NCBI RefSeq assembly: GCF_003345525.1
Contig: NZ_QQNH01000009.1
Coordinates: 54,304-118,303 of the forward strand
Direction: 5' to 3'
DNA: 64,000 nucleotides
Source: Pelagibacterium lacus
GTDB taxonomy: Bacteria > Pseudomonadota > Alphaproteobacteria > Rhizobiales > Devosiaceae
This document shows, piece by piece, positions 8,414 through 17,465 of the stretch. The position numbers and the translations under genes were made by a program. The stretch's first letter is position 1. Every line of letters begins with the position of its first letter. Under the pieces are notes generated by a model. That model was not told the DNA's origin. It made no database searches and saw nothing but the letters and a program-made list of their open reading frames with translations.

Positions 8414-10132
8414 ATGCTCGCACGCTATCTTCCCGTCCTCGCCTGGGGCCGGCGCTACAGCCGGGACCAGTTCGGTCGCGATGCCGTGGCGGCCCTGGTC
8501 GTCACCATCATGCTGATTCCGCAATCGCTGGCCTATGCGCTGCTGGCCGGCCTGCCGCCGGAGGTGGGGCTCTACGCCTCCATCCTGCCGCTGCTCGCCT
8601 ATGCGATTTTCGGCTCCTCCACCTCGCTGGCGGTGGGGCCGGTGGCGGTCATCTCGCTGATGACGGCGGCGGCGGTCGGGCGGCTCGCCGCCGAAGGCAC
8701 CGCCGATTACGCCAGCGCCGCCATCGTCCTGGCGCTGCTTTCGGGCGGCATGCTGACGCTTCTGGGCCTGTTCCGGCTGGGCTTCATCGCCAATTTCCTC
8801 TCCCATCCGGTCATCTCGGGCTTCATCACCGCCTCGGGAATCATCATCGCCACCAGCCAGATCGGCGCCCTTTTGGGCATAGCCAGCCATGGGCATGCCA
8901 TGCCCGACCTGCTCGCCTCGCTGTGGCCGGGGCTGTCCGGCCTCAATCCCTATACCATTGCCGTCGGCTTCGGCTCGCTGGCTATCCTCGTCTGGGTGCG
9001 CCTGGACATGAAACGCAGGCTGACTGGCTGGGGCATGGGGGCCGGGCTCGCCACCGTGCTGGTGCGCGCCGCCCCGGCGCTGGTGGTCCTGGGCGCCATC
9101 GCCGCATCGGCCCTGTTCGATCTGGGCGACAAGGGCGTGGCGCTGGTGGGCGCCGTGCCGCAGGGCATTCCGCTCCTCGCCATCCCCGATCTCTCGCTCG
9201 ACCTTGTCGGCGCGCTGATCGGCCCGGCCTTCATCATCTCCATCGTCGGTTTTGTCGAATCGGTTTCGGTCGCCCAGACCCTCGCGGCGAAAAAGCGCGA
9301 GCGCATCGATCCCGACCGGGAGCTGATCGGCCTCGGCGCCGCCAATATCGCGGCCGGGCTGGGCTCGGGCTATCCGGTCACCGGCGGCTTCGCCCGCTCG
9401 GTGGTCAACCACGACGCCGGCGCCGCCACCCCGGCGGCGGGCATCCTCACCGCGCTGGGCATCGCCATCGCCACGCTGCTGCTCACTCCGTTCCTCGCGC
9501 TCCTGCCCAAGGCGACGCTGGCCGCAACCATCGTTGTCGCCGTTCTGGCGCTGGTCGATTTCTCCATCCTCAAAAAGGCCTTCGCCTATTCCAGGGCCGA
9601 TTTTATCGCCGTCGCCACCACCCTTGCGGTGACGCTGGTGTTCGGGGTCGAGATGGGGATTTCGCTCGGGGTCGCCGCCTCGATCCTGGTCTTTCTCTAC
9701 CGCACCTCGCGTCCGCACATGGCGGTGGTGGGGCGCGTGCCGGGCAGCGAGCATTTCCGCAATGTGCGGCGCCATTCCGTCGAGACCGATCCCTCCATCC
9801 TCTCGCTCCGCGTCGACGAAAGCCTCTATTTCGCCAATGCCCGCTATCTCGAGGATGTGGTGCTCACGGCCGTGGGGGCCAATCCGGAGCTGCGCCACGT
9901 CATCCTCATGTGCCCGGCGGTCAACGCCATCGACATGTCGGCGCTCGAAAGCCTCGAGGCGATCAATGACAGGCTGCGGGACATGGGGCTGGCCTTCCAC
10001 CTCACCGAGGTGAAGGGCCCGGTCATGGACAAGCTCAAGCGCTCGGATTTCCTCGCCAACCTCACCGGCGAGGTGTTCCTCAGCCAGCACGAGGCGATCA
10101 CCCGGCTCTCCCGGAAGTCGCCTAACGCTTGA
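8414..10132 (+). CDS. SulP-family anion transporter with STAS domain
   Basis: The 572-residue protein has the SulP core of about 10-14 membrane helices. It opens with VAALVVTIMLIPQSLAYALL AGLPPEVGLYAS, contains the PVTGGFARSVVNHDAGA segment in the second half, and ends in a cytosolic STAS domain (about residues 440-555, with VILMCPAVNAIDMSALESLE). SulP proteins carry sulfate, bicarbonate or other anions. The gene begins 10 bases after the YeeE/YedE pair, so it is probably the last gene of the persulfide operon and may move sulfate or sulfite. Its end overlaps the convergent TIGR02186 gene by 11 bases. The long frame extending upstream is a shadow of the preceding gene. Confidence 0.88.
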   Translation: MLARYLPVLAWGRRYSRDQFGRDAVAALVVTIMLIPQSLAYALLAGLPPEVGLYASILPLLAYAIFGSSTSLAVGPVAVISLMTAAAVGRLAAEGTADYASAAIVLALLSGGMLTLLGLFRLGFIANFLSHPVISGFITASGIIIATSQIGALLGIASHGHAMPDLLASLWPGLSGLNPYTIAVGFGSLAILVWVRLDMKRRLTGWGMGAGLATVLVRAAPALVVLGAIAASALFDLGDKGVALVGAVPQGIPLLAIPDLSLDLVGALIGPAFIISIVGFVESVSVAQTLAAKKRERIDPDRELIGLGAANIAAGLGSGYPVTGGFARSVVNHDAGAATPAAGILTALGIAIATLLLTPFLALLPKATLAATIVVAVLALVDFSILKKAFAYSRADFIAVATTLAVTLVFGVEMGISLGVAASILVFLYRTSRPHMAVVGRVPGSEHFRNVRRHSVETDPSILSLRVDESLYFANARYLEDVVLTAVGANPELRHVILMCPAVNAIDMSALESLEAINDRLRDMGLAFHLTEVKGPVMDKLKRSDFLANLTGEVFLSQHEAITRLSRKSPNA

Positions 10133-10883
10133 ACAGCACCCCGCCCATCCATCCGGTGGCGAGCGCGAGGAGCACGGTGGCCAGCCCGTAGAGCAGGGGA
10201 TTGTTGCGTGCCGCGCGCGCCACGAAGCGCTCGAACCCCTCGGTGCGCACGGTAAAGCTGGTGATGTTCTCGCTAACGATCTCGCCATTGGCCACCACGA
10301 TGGCGCGGGCGACGAACAGCCCGTTGGGGACGCTCGAGGGCAGCGGCAGGCGCGTGGCGAAGGTGGTGTTGGAGAGAAAGCTCACCCCGCGCCCGCTCTC
10401 GATGAACAGGCCAGCTTCGCTCATCAGGCGGATCAGTTCGGCGTCGAGCCCATCGTCCGCCGCGCCGCCCTGGCGCGTCTGCGCCACCAGACCCGCGAGG
10501 CTGAGCTGGGGGTCGGCATCGACAGTCTCGGCGAGGATGGTTTCCAGCGGCCGCGAGGAAATCACCGCGTAATAGCCCGGCAGGCGGCGATAGACCGCCT
10601 CGCTGGTGTTGAGCATGATGCCGAACTGGCGTTCCCTGCCGCGCACGATGCGGTCGCTGGCCGGGCCGCGCACCAGGACGATGATGTCATAGGCCCCGGT
10701 TGCGGGCACCCCGCCCTGCCCGGCCTCGACATTTCCGAACAGGGTCATGGTCTGGCCGGTGAAATTGGAATGGATGGTGACCAGCGGGTCGGAATTGGCG
10801 AACACCACGCCCTGCGCCAGGGCGGCGCGCCCGGCAAGGGCCACGATCACGATGGTCGCGAGGGCGAGGAGGATGCGGCTCAT
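10122..10883 (-). CDS. TIGR02186-family membrane-anchored exported protein
   Basis: The 253-residue protein has a signal peptide (MSRILLALATIVIVALAGRA, then LAQG), a periplasmic beta-rich region starting VVFANSDPLVTIHSNFTG, and a C-terminal membrane helix (LYGLATVLLALATGWMGGVLF) followed by KR. This is the layout of the TIGR02186 family, which in alphaproteobacteria is coupled to TauE/SafE permeases. The partner permease lies immediately upstream with a 4-base overlap. It may be an external accessory subunit of that exporter, but no biochemical role is established. The gene converges on sulP. Confidence 0.82.
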   Translation of the reverse strand: MSRILLALATIVIVALAGRAALAQGVVFANSDPLVTIHSNFTGQTMTLFGNVEAGQGGVPATGAYDIIVLVRGPASDRIVRGRERQFGIMLNTSEAVYRRLPGYYAVISSRPLETILAETVDADPQLSLAGLVAQTRQGGAADDGLDAELIRLMSEAGLFIESGRGVSFLSNTTFATRLPLPSSVPNGLFVARAIVVANGEIVSENITSFTVRTEGFERFVARAARNNPLLYGLATVLLALATGWMGGVLFKR

Positions 10884-11815
10884 GCGCCTTCTCCGAAGCC
10901 GACAATGCTCATCGAGAACGGATCGGCCGGCGGCAGGAACAGGGTGAGGGCGAAGCGCAACGCCACTCCGAGCACGATCAGCGCCAGGAGGGCGCGCAAC
11001 TGGTCGCCCTTGAGGTGCTGGCCGGCCGAGGCGCCGAACTGGGCCCCCGCCACCGAGCCCACCATCAGGCAGAAGGCGAGGAGGATATCTACCGACTGGC
11101 TCTGGATGGCGTGCAGCATGCAGGTCATTGCCATCACCGCCAGAAGATGCAGCAGCGAGGTGCCGATCACCACCGAACCGGGGACGCGCAGGATATAGAC
11201 CAGCGCCGGCACGAGGATGAAGCCACCGCCGATCCCCAGCAATGCGCCGATGATGCCGATGGCGAAGCCGATCCCCATCACCGGCAGCACCGAGATATAG
11301 AGCTTGGATTTCTTGAAGCGCACCCGCAGCGGCAGGGTCTGCAGCCGCGAATGCTGGCCCGGCAGGCGGCGCGGCGGCGGCGGGCCGGCCTTGCGCGACC
11401 GGAGCAGCGAGCGCACCGACTCGGCCATCATCAGCGAGCCGATCGAACCGAGGAAAATCAGATATCCCAATGAGATGAACAGGTCGAGCTGGCCCAGCGC
11501 GCGCAGCAGGCCGAAGATCCACACCCCGGCGAAGGACCCGAGAATCCCGCCCCCGACCAGATAGGCGCCGAGCTTGAGGTCGATGGCGCCGCGCCGGAAA
11601 TACGAGATCGCCCCCGAGGTGGACGACGCCACCACTTGGCCCGTCACCGAGGCCACCGCCACCGGGGCCGGCACGCCGGAAAACAGCAGCAGCGGGGTCA
11701 GGAGGAATCCCCCGCCCACCCCGAACAGCCCGGAGATAAACCCGATCGCCGCCCCGATTCCGATAAGGAAGAACAGGTCGACCGAAAGTTCAGCGATGGG
11801 CAGGTAGATGGGCAT
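10880..11815 (-). CDS. TauE/SafE-family sulfite/anion exporter
   Basis: The 311-residue permease consists of two repeats, each opening with a glycine-rich helix: GFISGLFGVGGGFLLTPLLL near residues 24-43 and GIIGALLGIGGGFILVPALV near 187-206. These are the hallmark of TauE/SafE. A basic cytosolic loop (SRKAGPPPPRRL) separates the halves. Family members export sulfite, sulfoacetate or other organosulfur anions. Beside a persulfide dioxygenase module, which makes sulfite, export of sulfite or thiosulfate is a reasonable inference. It is translationally coupled to the TIGR02186 protein. Confidence 0.85.
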   Translation of the reverse strand: MPIYLPIAELSVDLFFLIGIGAAIGFISGLFGVGGGFLLTPLLLFSGVPAPVAVASVTGQVVASSTSGAISYFRRGAIDLKLGAYLVGGGILGSFAGVWIFGLLRALGQLDLFISLGYLIFLGSIGSLMMAESVRSLLRSRKAGPPPPRRLPGQHSRLQTLPLRVRFKKSKLYISVLPVMGIGFAIGIIGALLGIGGGFILVPALVYILRVPGSVVIGTSLLHLLAVMAMTCMLHAIQSQSVDILLAFCLMVGSVAGAQFGASAGQHLKGDQLRALLALIVLGVALRFALTLFLPPADPFSMSIVGFGEGA

Positions 11816-11960
11816 GGGGCCACGGAATGTTGGCGAAAATTCCTCGAATCCCCGCCTGGGGCTCGACGAATTCGAACCACTTCATATCTTCGCTTTTAGG
11901 GCCACGTCCGGATGACCGCGCCCGATTGCTGCATTTTGCACAAAAAGTGCGAGAGTTTGG

Positions 11961-13532
11961 TTAAGCCTTCGAAGCCTTGAGGGGCAATCCGCCAGCGGCG
12001 TCATCGTTCCCCGGGTCCGCGGCCCGCAGATAGGCGGCGAGCTGGTCGATATCGATCGCGCCCGCCCGCAGTCCGAGCTTGGTCCGCCGCCACAATATGT
12101 CCTCCACCGTCCGCGCCCATTCGCTGGCGACGAGATAGTCCACTTCCGCCGCATAAAGCCCCGCGCCGAAGTGAAAGCCCAGATCGGGCCGCGACGTCGC
12201 CGCGCCCAGCAGCGCCCGGGCCCGCGTCCCGTAATGGCGCATCAGGCGCACCGCTTCCTCCCGCGACAGGAAGGGATAATCGCCGGCCAGCCGGTCGATC
12301 TCGGCCCCCACGCCCTCCACCGGAAAATCGCCGCCCGGCAGCGGCGCGGTCCGCGTCCACGCCGCCCCCTTGGGCCCCAGCACCGTTTCCACATGCTCCA
12401 GCGCCGCTTCGGCGAGGCGGCGATAGGTGGTGATCTTGCCCCCGATCACCGTGAGCAATTGCCCCTGCCCCGCCTCTCCCGTCAGCTTGAGCACATAGTC
12501 GCGGGTGGCCTCCTGCGCCTTGCCCGCCCCGTCATTGTAGAGCGGGCGCACCCCCGAATAGCACCAGATCACGTCTTCGCGACCCAGCGCCTCGGCGAAA
12601 TAATCATTGGCCCCGGCGATGAGATAATCGATCTCGGCGTCCGAGATCGCCACCGCGCCCGGATCGCCCTCGAAATCCTCGTCGGTGGTGCCGATCAGGG
12701 TGAAATCGTCCTCATAGGGGATGGCGAAGAAGATGCGCCCGTCCGAATTCTGGAAGAAGAAGGCGCGCCGGTCGTCATGGATGCGCGGCACGACGATATG
12801 GCTGCCCTTGACCAGTCGCACCGCGTGCCGGTCTCCCGCCGCCGCCTCGGTCGCCAGGGCCTGTTCGACCCACGGCCCCGCCGCGTTGATCAGCATGCGG
12901 GCCGCGATGGTGCGGACGGTGCCCGAGGGGCCGTCCTCCACCGTCACCGCCCAATGGCCAGCCTTGCGCCTTGCGGCGAGGACCTTGGTGCGGGTGTGGA
13001 TTTCCGCCCCCCGCGCCGCGGCGTCCTGGGCGTTGAGCACCACCAGCCGCGCATCATCGACCCAGCAATCGGAATATTCGAACGCCGCGCCATATCCGGG
13101 CTTGAGCGCCCGCCCCAGGGGATCGCGGCGCAGGTCGAGCCGTCGCGTCCTGGGCAGCAGCTTGCGCCCGCCGATATGGTCGTAGAGGAACAGCCCGGCC
13201 CGCAGCAGCCATTTGGGCCGCAGGCCCTTGTGGTGCGGCAGCACGAAGCGCAGCGGCCAGATGATGTGCGGCGCATTGGCCCACAGCACCTCGCGCTCGA
13301 CCAGCGATTCGCGCACCAGGCGGAATTCGTAATGCTCGAGATAGCGCAGCCCGCCATGGATCAGCTTGGTGGACGCCGAGGAGGTTCCCGAGGCCAGGTC
13401 GTCCATCTCGGCGAGACAGACCGCATATCCCCGCCCCGCCGCATCGCGCGCAATGCCGGTACCGTTGACACCGCCGCCGATGACCAGCAGGTCGAAAATC
13501 CGGCCCTGGGGCCCGTTCTGTTCGGAAGTCAT
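11961..13532 (-). CDS. glpD: aerobic glycerol-3-phosphate dehydrogenase
   Basis: The 523-residue flavoprotein starts with an FAD-binding Rossmann motif (LLVIGGGVNGTGIARDAAGRG). It carries the GlpD signatures GTSSASTKLIHGGLRYLEHYEFRLVRESL near residues 49-77 and YYSGVRPL-type (CYSGVRPLYND) sequence before GKITTYRRLAE, and it has the C-terminal GlpD cap domain. It oxidises glycerol-3-phosphate to dihydroxyacetone phosphate at the inner membrane and passes electrons to quinone. It is flanked by non-coding DNA on both sides, with no glpK or glpR in the window, and appears monocistronic. Length and motifs are normal. Confidence 0.93.
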   Translation of the reverse strand: MTSEQNGPQGRIFDLLVIGGGVNGTGIARDAAGRGYAVCLAEMDDLASGTSSASTKLIHGGLRYLEHYEFRLVRESLVEREVLWANAPHIIWPLRFVLPHHKGLRPKWLLRAGLFLYDHIGGRKLLPRTRRLDLRRDPLGRALKPGYGAAFEYSDCWVDDARLVVLNAQDAAARGAEIHTRTKVLAARRKAGHWAVTVEDGPSGTVRTIAARMLINAAGPWVEQALATEAAAGDRHAVRLVKGSHIVVPRIHDDRRAFFFQNSDGRIFFAIPYEDDFTLIGTTDEDFEGDPGAVAISDAEIDYLIAGANDYFAEALGREDVIWCYSGVRPLYNDGAGKAQEATRDYVLKLTGEAGQGQLLTVIGGKITTYRRLAEAALEHVETVLGPKGAAWTRTAPLPGGDFPVEGVGAEIDRLAGDYPFLSREEAVRLMRHYGTRARALLGAATSRPDLGFHFGAGLYAAEVDYLVASEWARTVEDILWRRTKLGLRAGAIDIDQLAAYLRAADPGNDDAAGGLPLKASKA

Positions 13533-13737
13533 GATTCACCCGTGACGTGATCGGGCGCCCATACGAGGACAAAGTTGCAGTTTTGTGGCTACGACCGATT
13601 GTCGCCGGGGGGTTCTCCCGTCTGTCCACCGCCCCTCCGCCCCGCAGACGGCCTTTCCGGACGCCTCACCGCCTCACCGCACCCCTCCAGCTGAGCGAAA
13701 ATGCCGCGCCTTGTGGGCGCTTGTGTTCGCTGTGAGT

Positions 13738-13832
13738 CAGCGCCCCCCTCATCCGTCTCGCCCTTCGGGCGATCCACCTTCTCCCACTAGGGGAGAAGGT
13801 GGCCGCGTAGCAGTCGGATGAGGGGGGCGCTG
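13738..13832. repeat. palindromic intergenic repeat, family A copy 1
   Basis: The 340 bases between glpD and ivd hold no gene but contain this 95-base element. Its ends form a perfect 18-base inverted repeat, CAGCGCCCCCCTCATCCG and CGGATGAGGGGGGCGCTG. Inside lies a second stem, CCACCTTCTCCC against GGGAGAAGGTGG. The same modules recur near 17.3, 27.1, 33.4 and 33.6 kb. As RNA it would be a long hairpin, so it may terminate or stabilise the ivd and bkd transcripts. Confidence 0.8.
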
Positions 13833-13872
13833 AGCGGGCCAAACGCGACCACGCCAGCGTGGATGAAGCACC

Positions 13873-15024
13873 TCACACCCCGATCACCTCCCGCCCGATC
13901 AGGAACCGCCGGATTTCGTTGGTCCCGGCGCCGATGTCGTAGAGCTTGGCGTCGCGCACCAGGCGTTCGACCGGCCATTCGCGCGTATAGCCCGCGCCGC
14001 CCAGCGCCTGCACCGCCTCCAGCGAGACCCGCACCGCATTCTCCGACGCGAGGAGGATCGCCCCCGCCGCGTCGAACCGCGTCGTCTGCCCCGCATCGCA
14101 GGCCCGCGCCACGGCATAGACATAGGCCCGCGCCGAATTGAGCGCCACATACATGTCGGCCACCTTGGCCTGCATCAACTGGAACCCGCCGATGGGGCTG
14201 CCGAACTGCCGCCGGTCGCGCACATAGGGCAGCACCGTGTCGAGGCAGGCCTGCATGATCCCCAGCGGCCCCGCCGCCAGCACCACCCGCTCGTAATCGA
14301 GCCCCGACATGAGAATCTTCACCCCCTGCCCCTCGCCGCCCATGACGTTCTCGGCCGGCACGGCGCAATCGGCGAACACCAGTTCGGCCGTGTCCGAACC
14401 GCGCATGCCCATCTTGTCGAGCTTGGGCGACACCGAAAAGCCCGCCATGCCCTTCTCGACCAGAAACGCCGTGATCCCTTTGGCCCCCGCCGCCGGATCG
14501 GACTTGGCATAGACCACCAGCACGTCGGCCCGGGGCGCGTTGGTGATCCAGAACTTGGTGCCGTTGAGGATGTAGCGGTCGCCCCTTCTCTCGGCCCGCA
14601 GGCTCATGGCGACCACGTCCGAGCCGGCCCCCGCCTCCGACATGGCGAGGGCGCCCAGATGCTCGCCCGAGATCAGCCGGGGCAAATATCTGCGCTTTTG
14701 GTCGTCGCTGCCCCAGCGCCGGATCTGGTTGACGGCCAGATTGGAATGGGCGCCATAGGACAGCCCCACCGAAGCCGACGCGCGCGAAATCTCCTCCATC
14801 GCCACGCAATGCTCGAGATAGCCCAGTCCCAGCCCGCCGAAGTCCTCCTCCACGGTGATCCCGTGCAGGCCGAGCGCGCCCATGTCCGGCCAGAGGTCGA
14901 TGGGAAAGCTGTTGCTGCGGTCGATCTCCGCCGCACGCGGCGCAATCCTTTCGCGCGCGAACCGCGCCGTGGTCTCGCGGATCGTATCGGCCATCTCGCC
15001 AAGCGCAAAATCGAAATCGGTCAT
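13873..15024 (-). CDS. ivd: isovaleryl-CoA dehydrogenase
   Basis: The 383-residue acyl-CoA dehydrogenase oxidises isovaleryl-CoA to 3-methylcrotonyl-CoA in leucine breakdown and hands electrons to ETF. It shows [13 protein letters not shown] near residues 126-137, [16 protein letters not shown], and a C-terminal [32 protein letters not shown]. The catalytic glutamate sits at 245 in [15 protein letters not shown], the position used by isovaleryl-CoA dehydrogenases, rather than near residue 376 as in most acyl-CoA dehydrogenases. It overlaps bkdB by 4 bases and is the last gene of the bkd operon. 2-Methylbutyryl- or isobutyryl-CoA may also be accepted. Confidence 0.9.
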   Translation of the reverse strand: MTDFDFALGEMADTIRETTARFARERIAPRAAEIDRSNSFPIDLWPDMGALGLHGITVEEDFGGLGLGYLEHCVAMEEISRASASVGLSYGAHSNLAVNQIRRWGSDDQKRRYLPRLISGEHLGALAMSEAGAGSDVVAMSLRAERRGDRYILNGTKFWITNAPRADVLVVYAKSDPAAGAKGITAFLVEKGMAGFSVSPKLDKMGMRGSDTAELVFADCAVPAENVMGGEGQGVKILMSGLDYERVVLAAGPLGIMQACLDTVLPYVRDRRQFGSPIGGFQLMQAKVADMYVALNSARAYVYAVARACDAGQTTRFDAAGAILLASENAVRVSLEAVQALGGAGYTREWPVERLVRDAKLYDIGAGTNEIRRFLIGREVIGV

Positions 15025-16229
15025 CCCCGGCTCCTCTTTTCCATGAAGATCAGCGCCGGATTCTCCAGCAGCCGCTTCAGCCTCTGGATGAACCTGGCCG
15101 CGTCATAGCCATCGACGATGCGATGATCGAAGCTCGCCGAGAGGTTCATCATGGTGCGCACCGTCATCTGGTTGTTGACCACAACGGGCCGCCCCATCAG
15201 CTTGTTGGGGCCGATGATCGCCACTTCCGGGTGGTTGATGATCGGGGTGGCCGCCACCCCGCCCAGGGCCCCCAGGCTGGTGAGGGTGATGGTCGAGCCG
15301 GAAAGTTCCTCGCGCACCGCCCGGCCCTCGCGCGCCGCATTGGTCACCCGGCTCATCTCGCGCGCGCAGTCCCAGATGTCGAGGGCCTCCACATGGCGCA
15401 CCACCGGCACCATCAGCCCCTCGGCGGTCTGGGTGGCGATGCCGATATGGATGGCCTCGTGCTGGCGCAGCACCCCCGCCTCGCCGTCGAAATGGGCGTT
15501 GATATGGGGGAAGTCGGGCAGCAGTTGCGCCAGCCCCCGCATGAAGAAGGGCAAGAGGGTCAGCTTGGGCTGCGCGCCCTGGCGCGCGGCGTTGATCTCG
15601 CGGCGCAGCCCTTCCAGCGCCGTCATGTCGCAATCCTCCACATAGGAGAAATGCGGGATGGTGCGGGCCGAAAGCTCCATCCGCTCGGCGATCCGCCGCC
15701 GCAGCCCGACGAGCCTGATCTCCTTTGTGCCGTGCCGCTCGCGGGCCACCGGCGCGGGGCCGCTCGCCTTGAGATGGGCGTCGAGATCGGCATCGGTGAT
15801 CCGCCCCTCCGGCCCGGTCCCGCCCACTTCCGCGAGGTCGATCCCCAGATCCTGGGCCCGCCGCCGCGTGGCCGGGGCGGCCAGGACCGGGCGCTCCGAC
15901 GCGGCCTCCGATGCCTCCGCCGGCGGTTCCGGCGCGGGCGGGGGTGTGGGCTCGGGCGCCCTGGCCTCTGCCGCCTCGCCATCCTCGCCCTCGATTTCGA
16001 GCTCCACCAGCACCGAGCCGACCGGCGCCTTGTCGCCTTCCGCGCCGTGGATCTTCACCACCCGTCCCGCCACCGGCGAGGTCATGTCGATGGTCGCCTT
16101 GTCGGTCATCACGTCGACCAGGGTCTGGTCTTCCTCGACCCGGTCGCCTTCCTTGACGTGCCAGGCGGTGATCTCGGCCTCCGCGACCCCCTCGCCGATA
16201 TCGGGCAGGCGGAACAGATAGGGTTTCAT
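15021..16229 (-). CDS. bkdB: branched-chain 2-oxoacid dehydrogenase E2 (dihydrolipoyl acyltransferase)
   Basis: The 402-residue protein has an N-terminal lipoyl domain with the lipoylated lysine 44 in MTDKATIDM, then an Ala/Pro/Glu-rich hinge around residues 85-115. The peripheral-subunit-binding domain lies near 120-160 ([19 protein letters not shown]), followed by the acyltransferase core ending with the catalytic [13 protein letters not shown]. It transfers the acyl group from E1 to CoA. The frame runs 138 bases further upstream, but [17 protein letters not shown] is the family start and overlaps bkdA2 by 4 bases. No E3 gene is in the operon, so a shared lipoamide dehydrogenase is presumably encoded elsewhere. 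Confidence 0.92.
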   Translation of the reverse strand: MKPYLFRLPDIGEGVAEAEITAWHVKEGDRVEEDQTLVDVMTDKATIDMTSPVAGRVVKIHGAEGDKAPVGSVLVELEIEGEDGEAAEARAPEPTPPPAPEPPAEASEAASERPVLAAPATRRRAQDLGIDLAEVGGTGPEGRITDADLDAHLKASGPAPVARERHGTKEIRLVGLRRRIAERMELSARTIPHFSYVEDCDMTALEGLRREINAARQGAQPKLTLLPFFMRGLAQLLPDFPHINAHFDGEAGVLRQHEAIHIGIATQTAEGLMVPVVRHVEALDIWDCAREMSRVTNAAREGRAVREELSGSTITLTSLGALGGVAATPIINHPEVAIIGPNKLMGRPVVVNNQMTVRTMMNLSASFDHRIVDGYDAARFIQRLKRLLENPALIFMEKRSRG

Positions 16230-17245
16230 GCCACCGCCTCCACGCAGCGCTTCAGGGCCTTCGCCACCCGGTCGGGGCCGGGGAAATAGTCCCATTCGAA
16301 CGCATGGGGATAGGGAGTGTCCCATCCCGCCACCCGTTCGATGGGCGCGCGCAGATGGTAGAAGCACCGCTCCTGCACCAGCGCCGACAGTTCGCCCCCG
16401 AACCCGCCATAGCGCGAGGCCTCATGCACGATGACGCAGCGCCCGGTCTTGCGCACCGAGGCGATGACGGTCTCGATATCGAGGGGGACGATGGAGCGCA
16501 GGTCGATCAGTTCCGCGTCGATCCCCGCTTCGGCGATGGCGGCGTTGCAGACATGGACCATGGTGCCATAGGCCAAAACCGTCGCCTCGCGCCCTTCGCG
16601 CATCACCCGCGCCGTGCCGAGCGGCACCGTGTAGTGCCCCTGCGGCACCTCCCCCAGGGGGTGCTCGGCCCAGGTGACCAGCGGCTGGTCGTGATGGCCG
16701 TCGAAGGGGCCGTTATAGAGCCGCTTGGGTTCGAGGAAGATCACCGGATCGTCCTCCTCGATGGCGGCGAGGAGCAGGCCCTTGGCGTCGTAGGGGTTGG
16801 AGGGGATCACGGTTTTCAGCCCCGTCACATGGGCGAAGATCGCCTCGGGGCTCTGGGAATGGGTCTGGCCGCCGAAAATGCCGCCGCCATAGGGCGAGCG
16901 CACGGTGATCGGGCACCAGAACTCGCCATTGGAGCGGTAGCGCAGCCGCGCCGCTTCCGAGACCAGCTGGTCGTAGGCGGGCAGGATATAGTCGGCGAAC
17001 TGGATCTCGACGATGGGCCGCAGGCCATAGGCGCCCATGCCGATGGCCGTGGCGACGATGCCGCCCTCGGAGATCGGCGAGTCGAAACAACGCCTTGCGC
17101 CGTATTTCTTCTGCAATCCTTCGGTGACGCGGAACACGCCGCCGAAATAGCCGACATCCTCGCCGAAGATCAGCGCATCGGGATCGCTCCCCAGCTTGAC
17201 ATCCAGCGCCGAATTCAGCGCCTGGATCATGGTCATGGCCGGCAT
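16226..17245 (-). CDS. bkdA2: branched-chain 2-oxoacid dehydrogenase E1 beta subunit
   Basis: The 339-residue protein is a transketolase-like beta chain with FGEDVGYFGGVFRVTEGLQKK near residues 27-47, RCFDSPISEGGIVATAIGMG near 52-71, and a C-terminal domain with LRSIVPLD and VHEASRYGGFGGEL. With the alpha chain it forms the ThDP enzyme that decarboxylates the 2-oxo acids of leucine, isoleucine and valine. It is separated from bkdA1 by 220 bases carrying a family A palindrome, unusual inside an operon, and overlaps bkdB by 4 bases. Confidence 0.92.
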   Translation of the reverse strand: MPAMTMIQALNSALDVKLGSDPDALIFGEDVGYFGGVFRVTEGLQKKYGARRCFDSPISEGGIVATAIGMGAYGLRPIVEIQFADYILPAYDQLVSEAARLRYRSNGEFWCPITVRSPYGGGIFGGQTHSQSPEAIFAHVTGLKTVIPSNPYDAKGLLLAAIEEDDPVIFLEPKRLYNGPFDGHHDQPLVTWAEHPLGEVPQGHYTVPLGTARVMREGREATVLAYGTMVHVCNAAIAEAGIDAELIDLRSIVPLDIETVIASVRKTGRCVIVHEASRYGGFGGELSALVQERCFYHLRAPIERVAGWDTPYPHAFEWDYFPGPDRVAKALKRCVEAVA

Positions 17246-17308
17246 GGCACTCCTCCTCGATCATTCCTCGGCGCGGCCGGGTGCAAGCCGGCATTTGTGC
17301 GTGTTGAA

Positions 17309-17420
17309 GCGCAGCGCCCCCTTGCGGGCGCCGGTGATTTTTCCAACGCTCGCCCCAATCTTTCCTTCTCCCCTGGTGGGAGAAGGTGCCCCGAAGGGGC
17401 GGATGAGGGGGGCGCTGAGC
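17309..17420. repeat. palindromic intergenic repeat, family A copy 2 (partly degraded)
   Basis: CAGCGCCCCCTTGCGGG near 17312 and GGATGAGGGGGGCGCTGAG near 17401 form the outer arms. TTCTCCCCTGGTGGGAGAA is the inner stem, and GCCCCGAAGGGGC adds a small hairpin. It lies between bkdA1 and bkdA2 and could shift the ratio of the two subunits by attenuating or stabilising the message. Confidence 0.75.
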
Positions 17421-17465
17421 GGGTCGGGGGCGATCACGCCAACGCCCGTTCCGCCGCCATCTTCC

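Noticed and set aside
8252..10288. Long antisense open frames over sulP and many other genes
   Set aside because: They are typical of GC-rich codon bias, have low-complexity Arg/Gly/Ala/His-rich translations and no recognisable domain. The sense frames carry conserved motifs.
11882..11960. Terminator of glpD
   Set aside because: GCAC-TTTTT-GTGC is present on the reverse strand, but the stem is only 4 bases and there is no clean U-tail after it.
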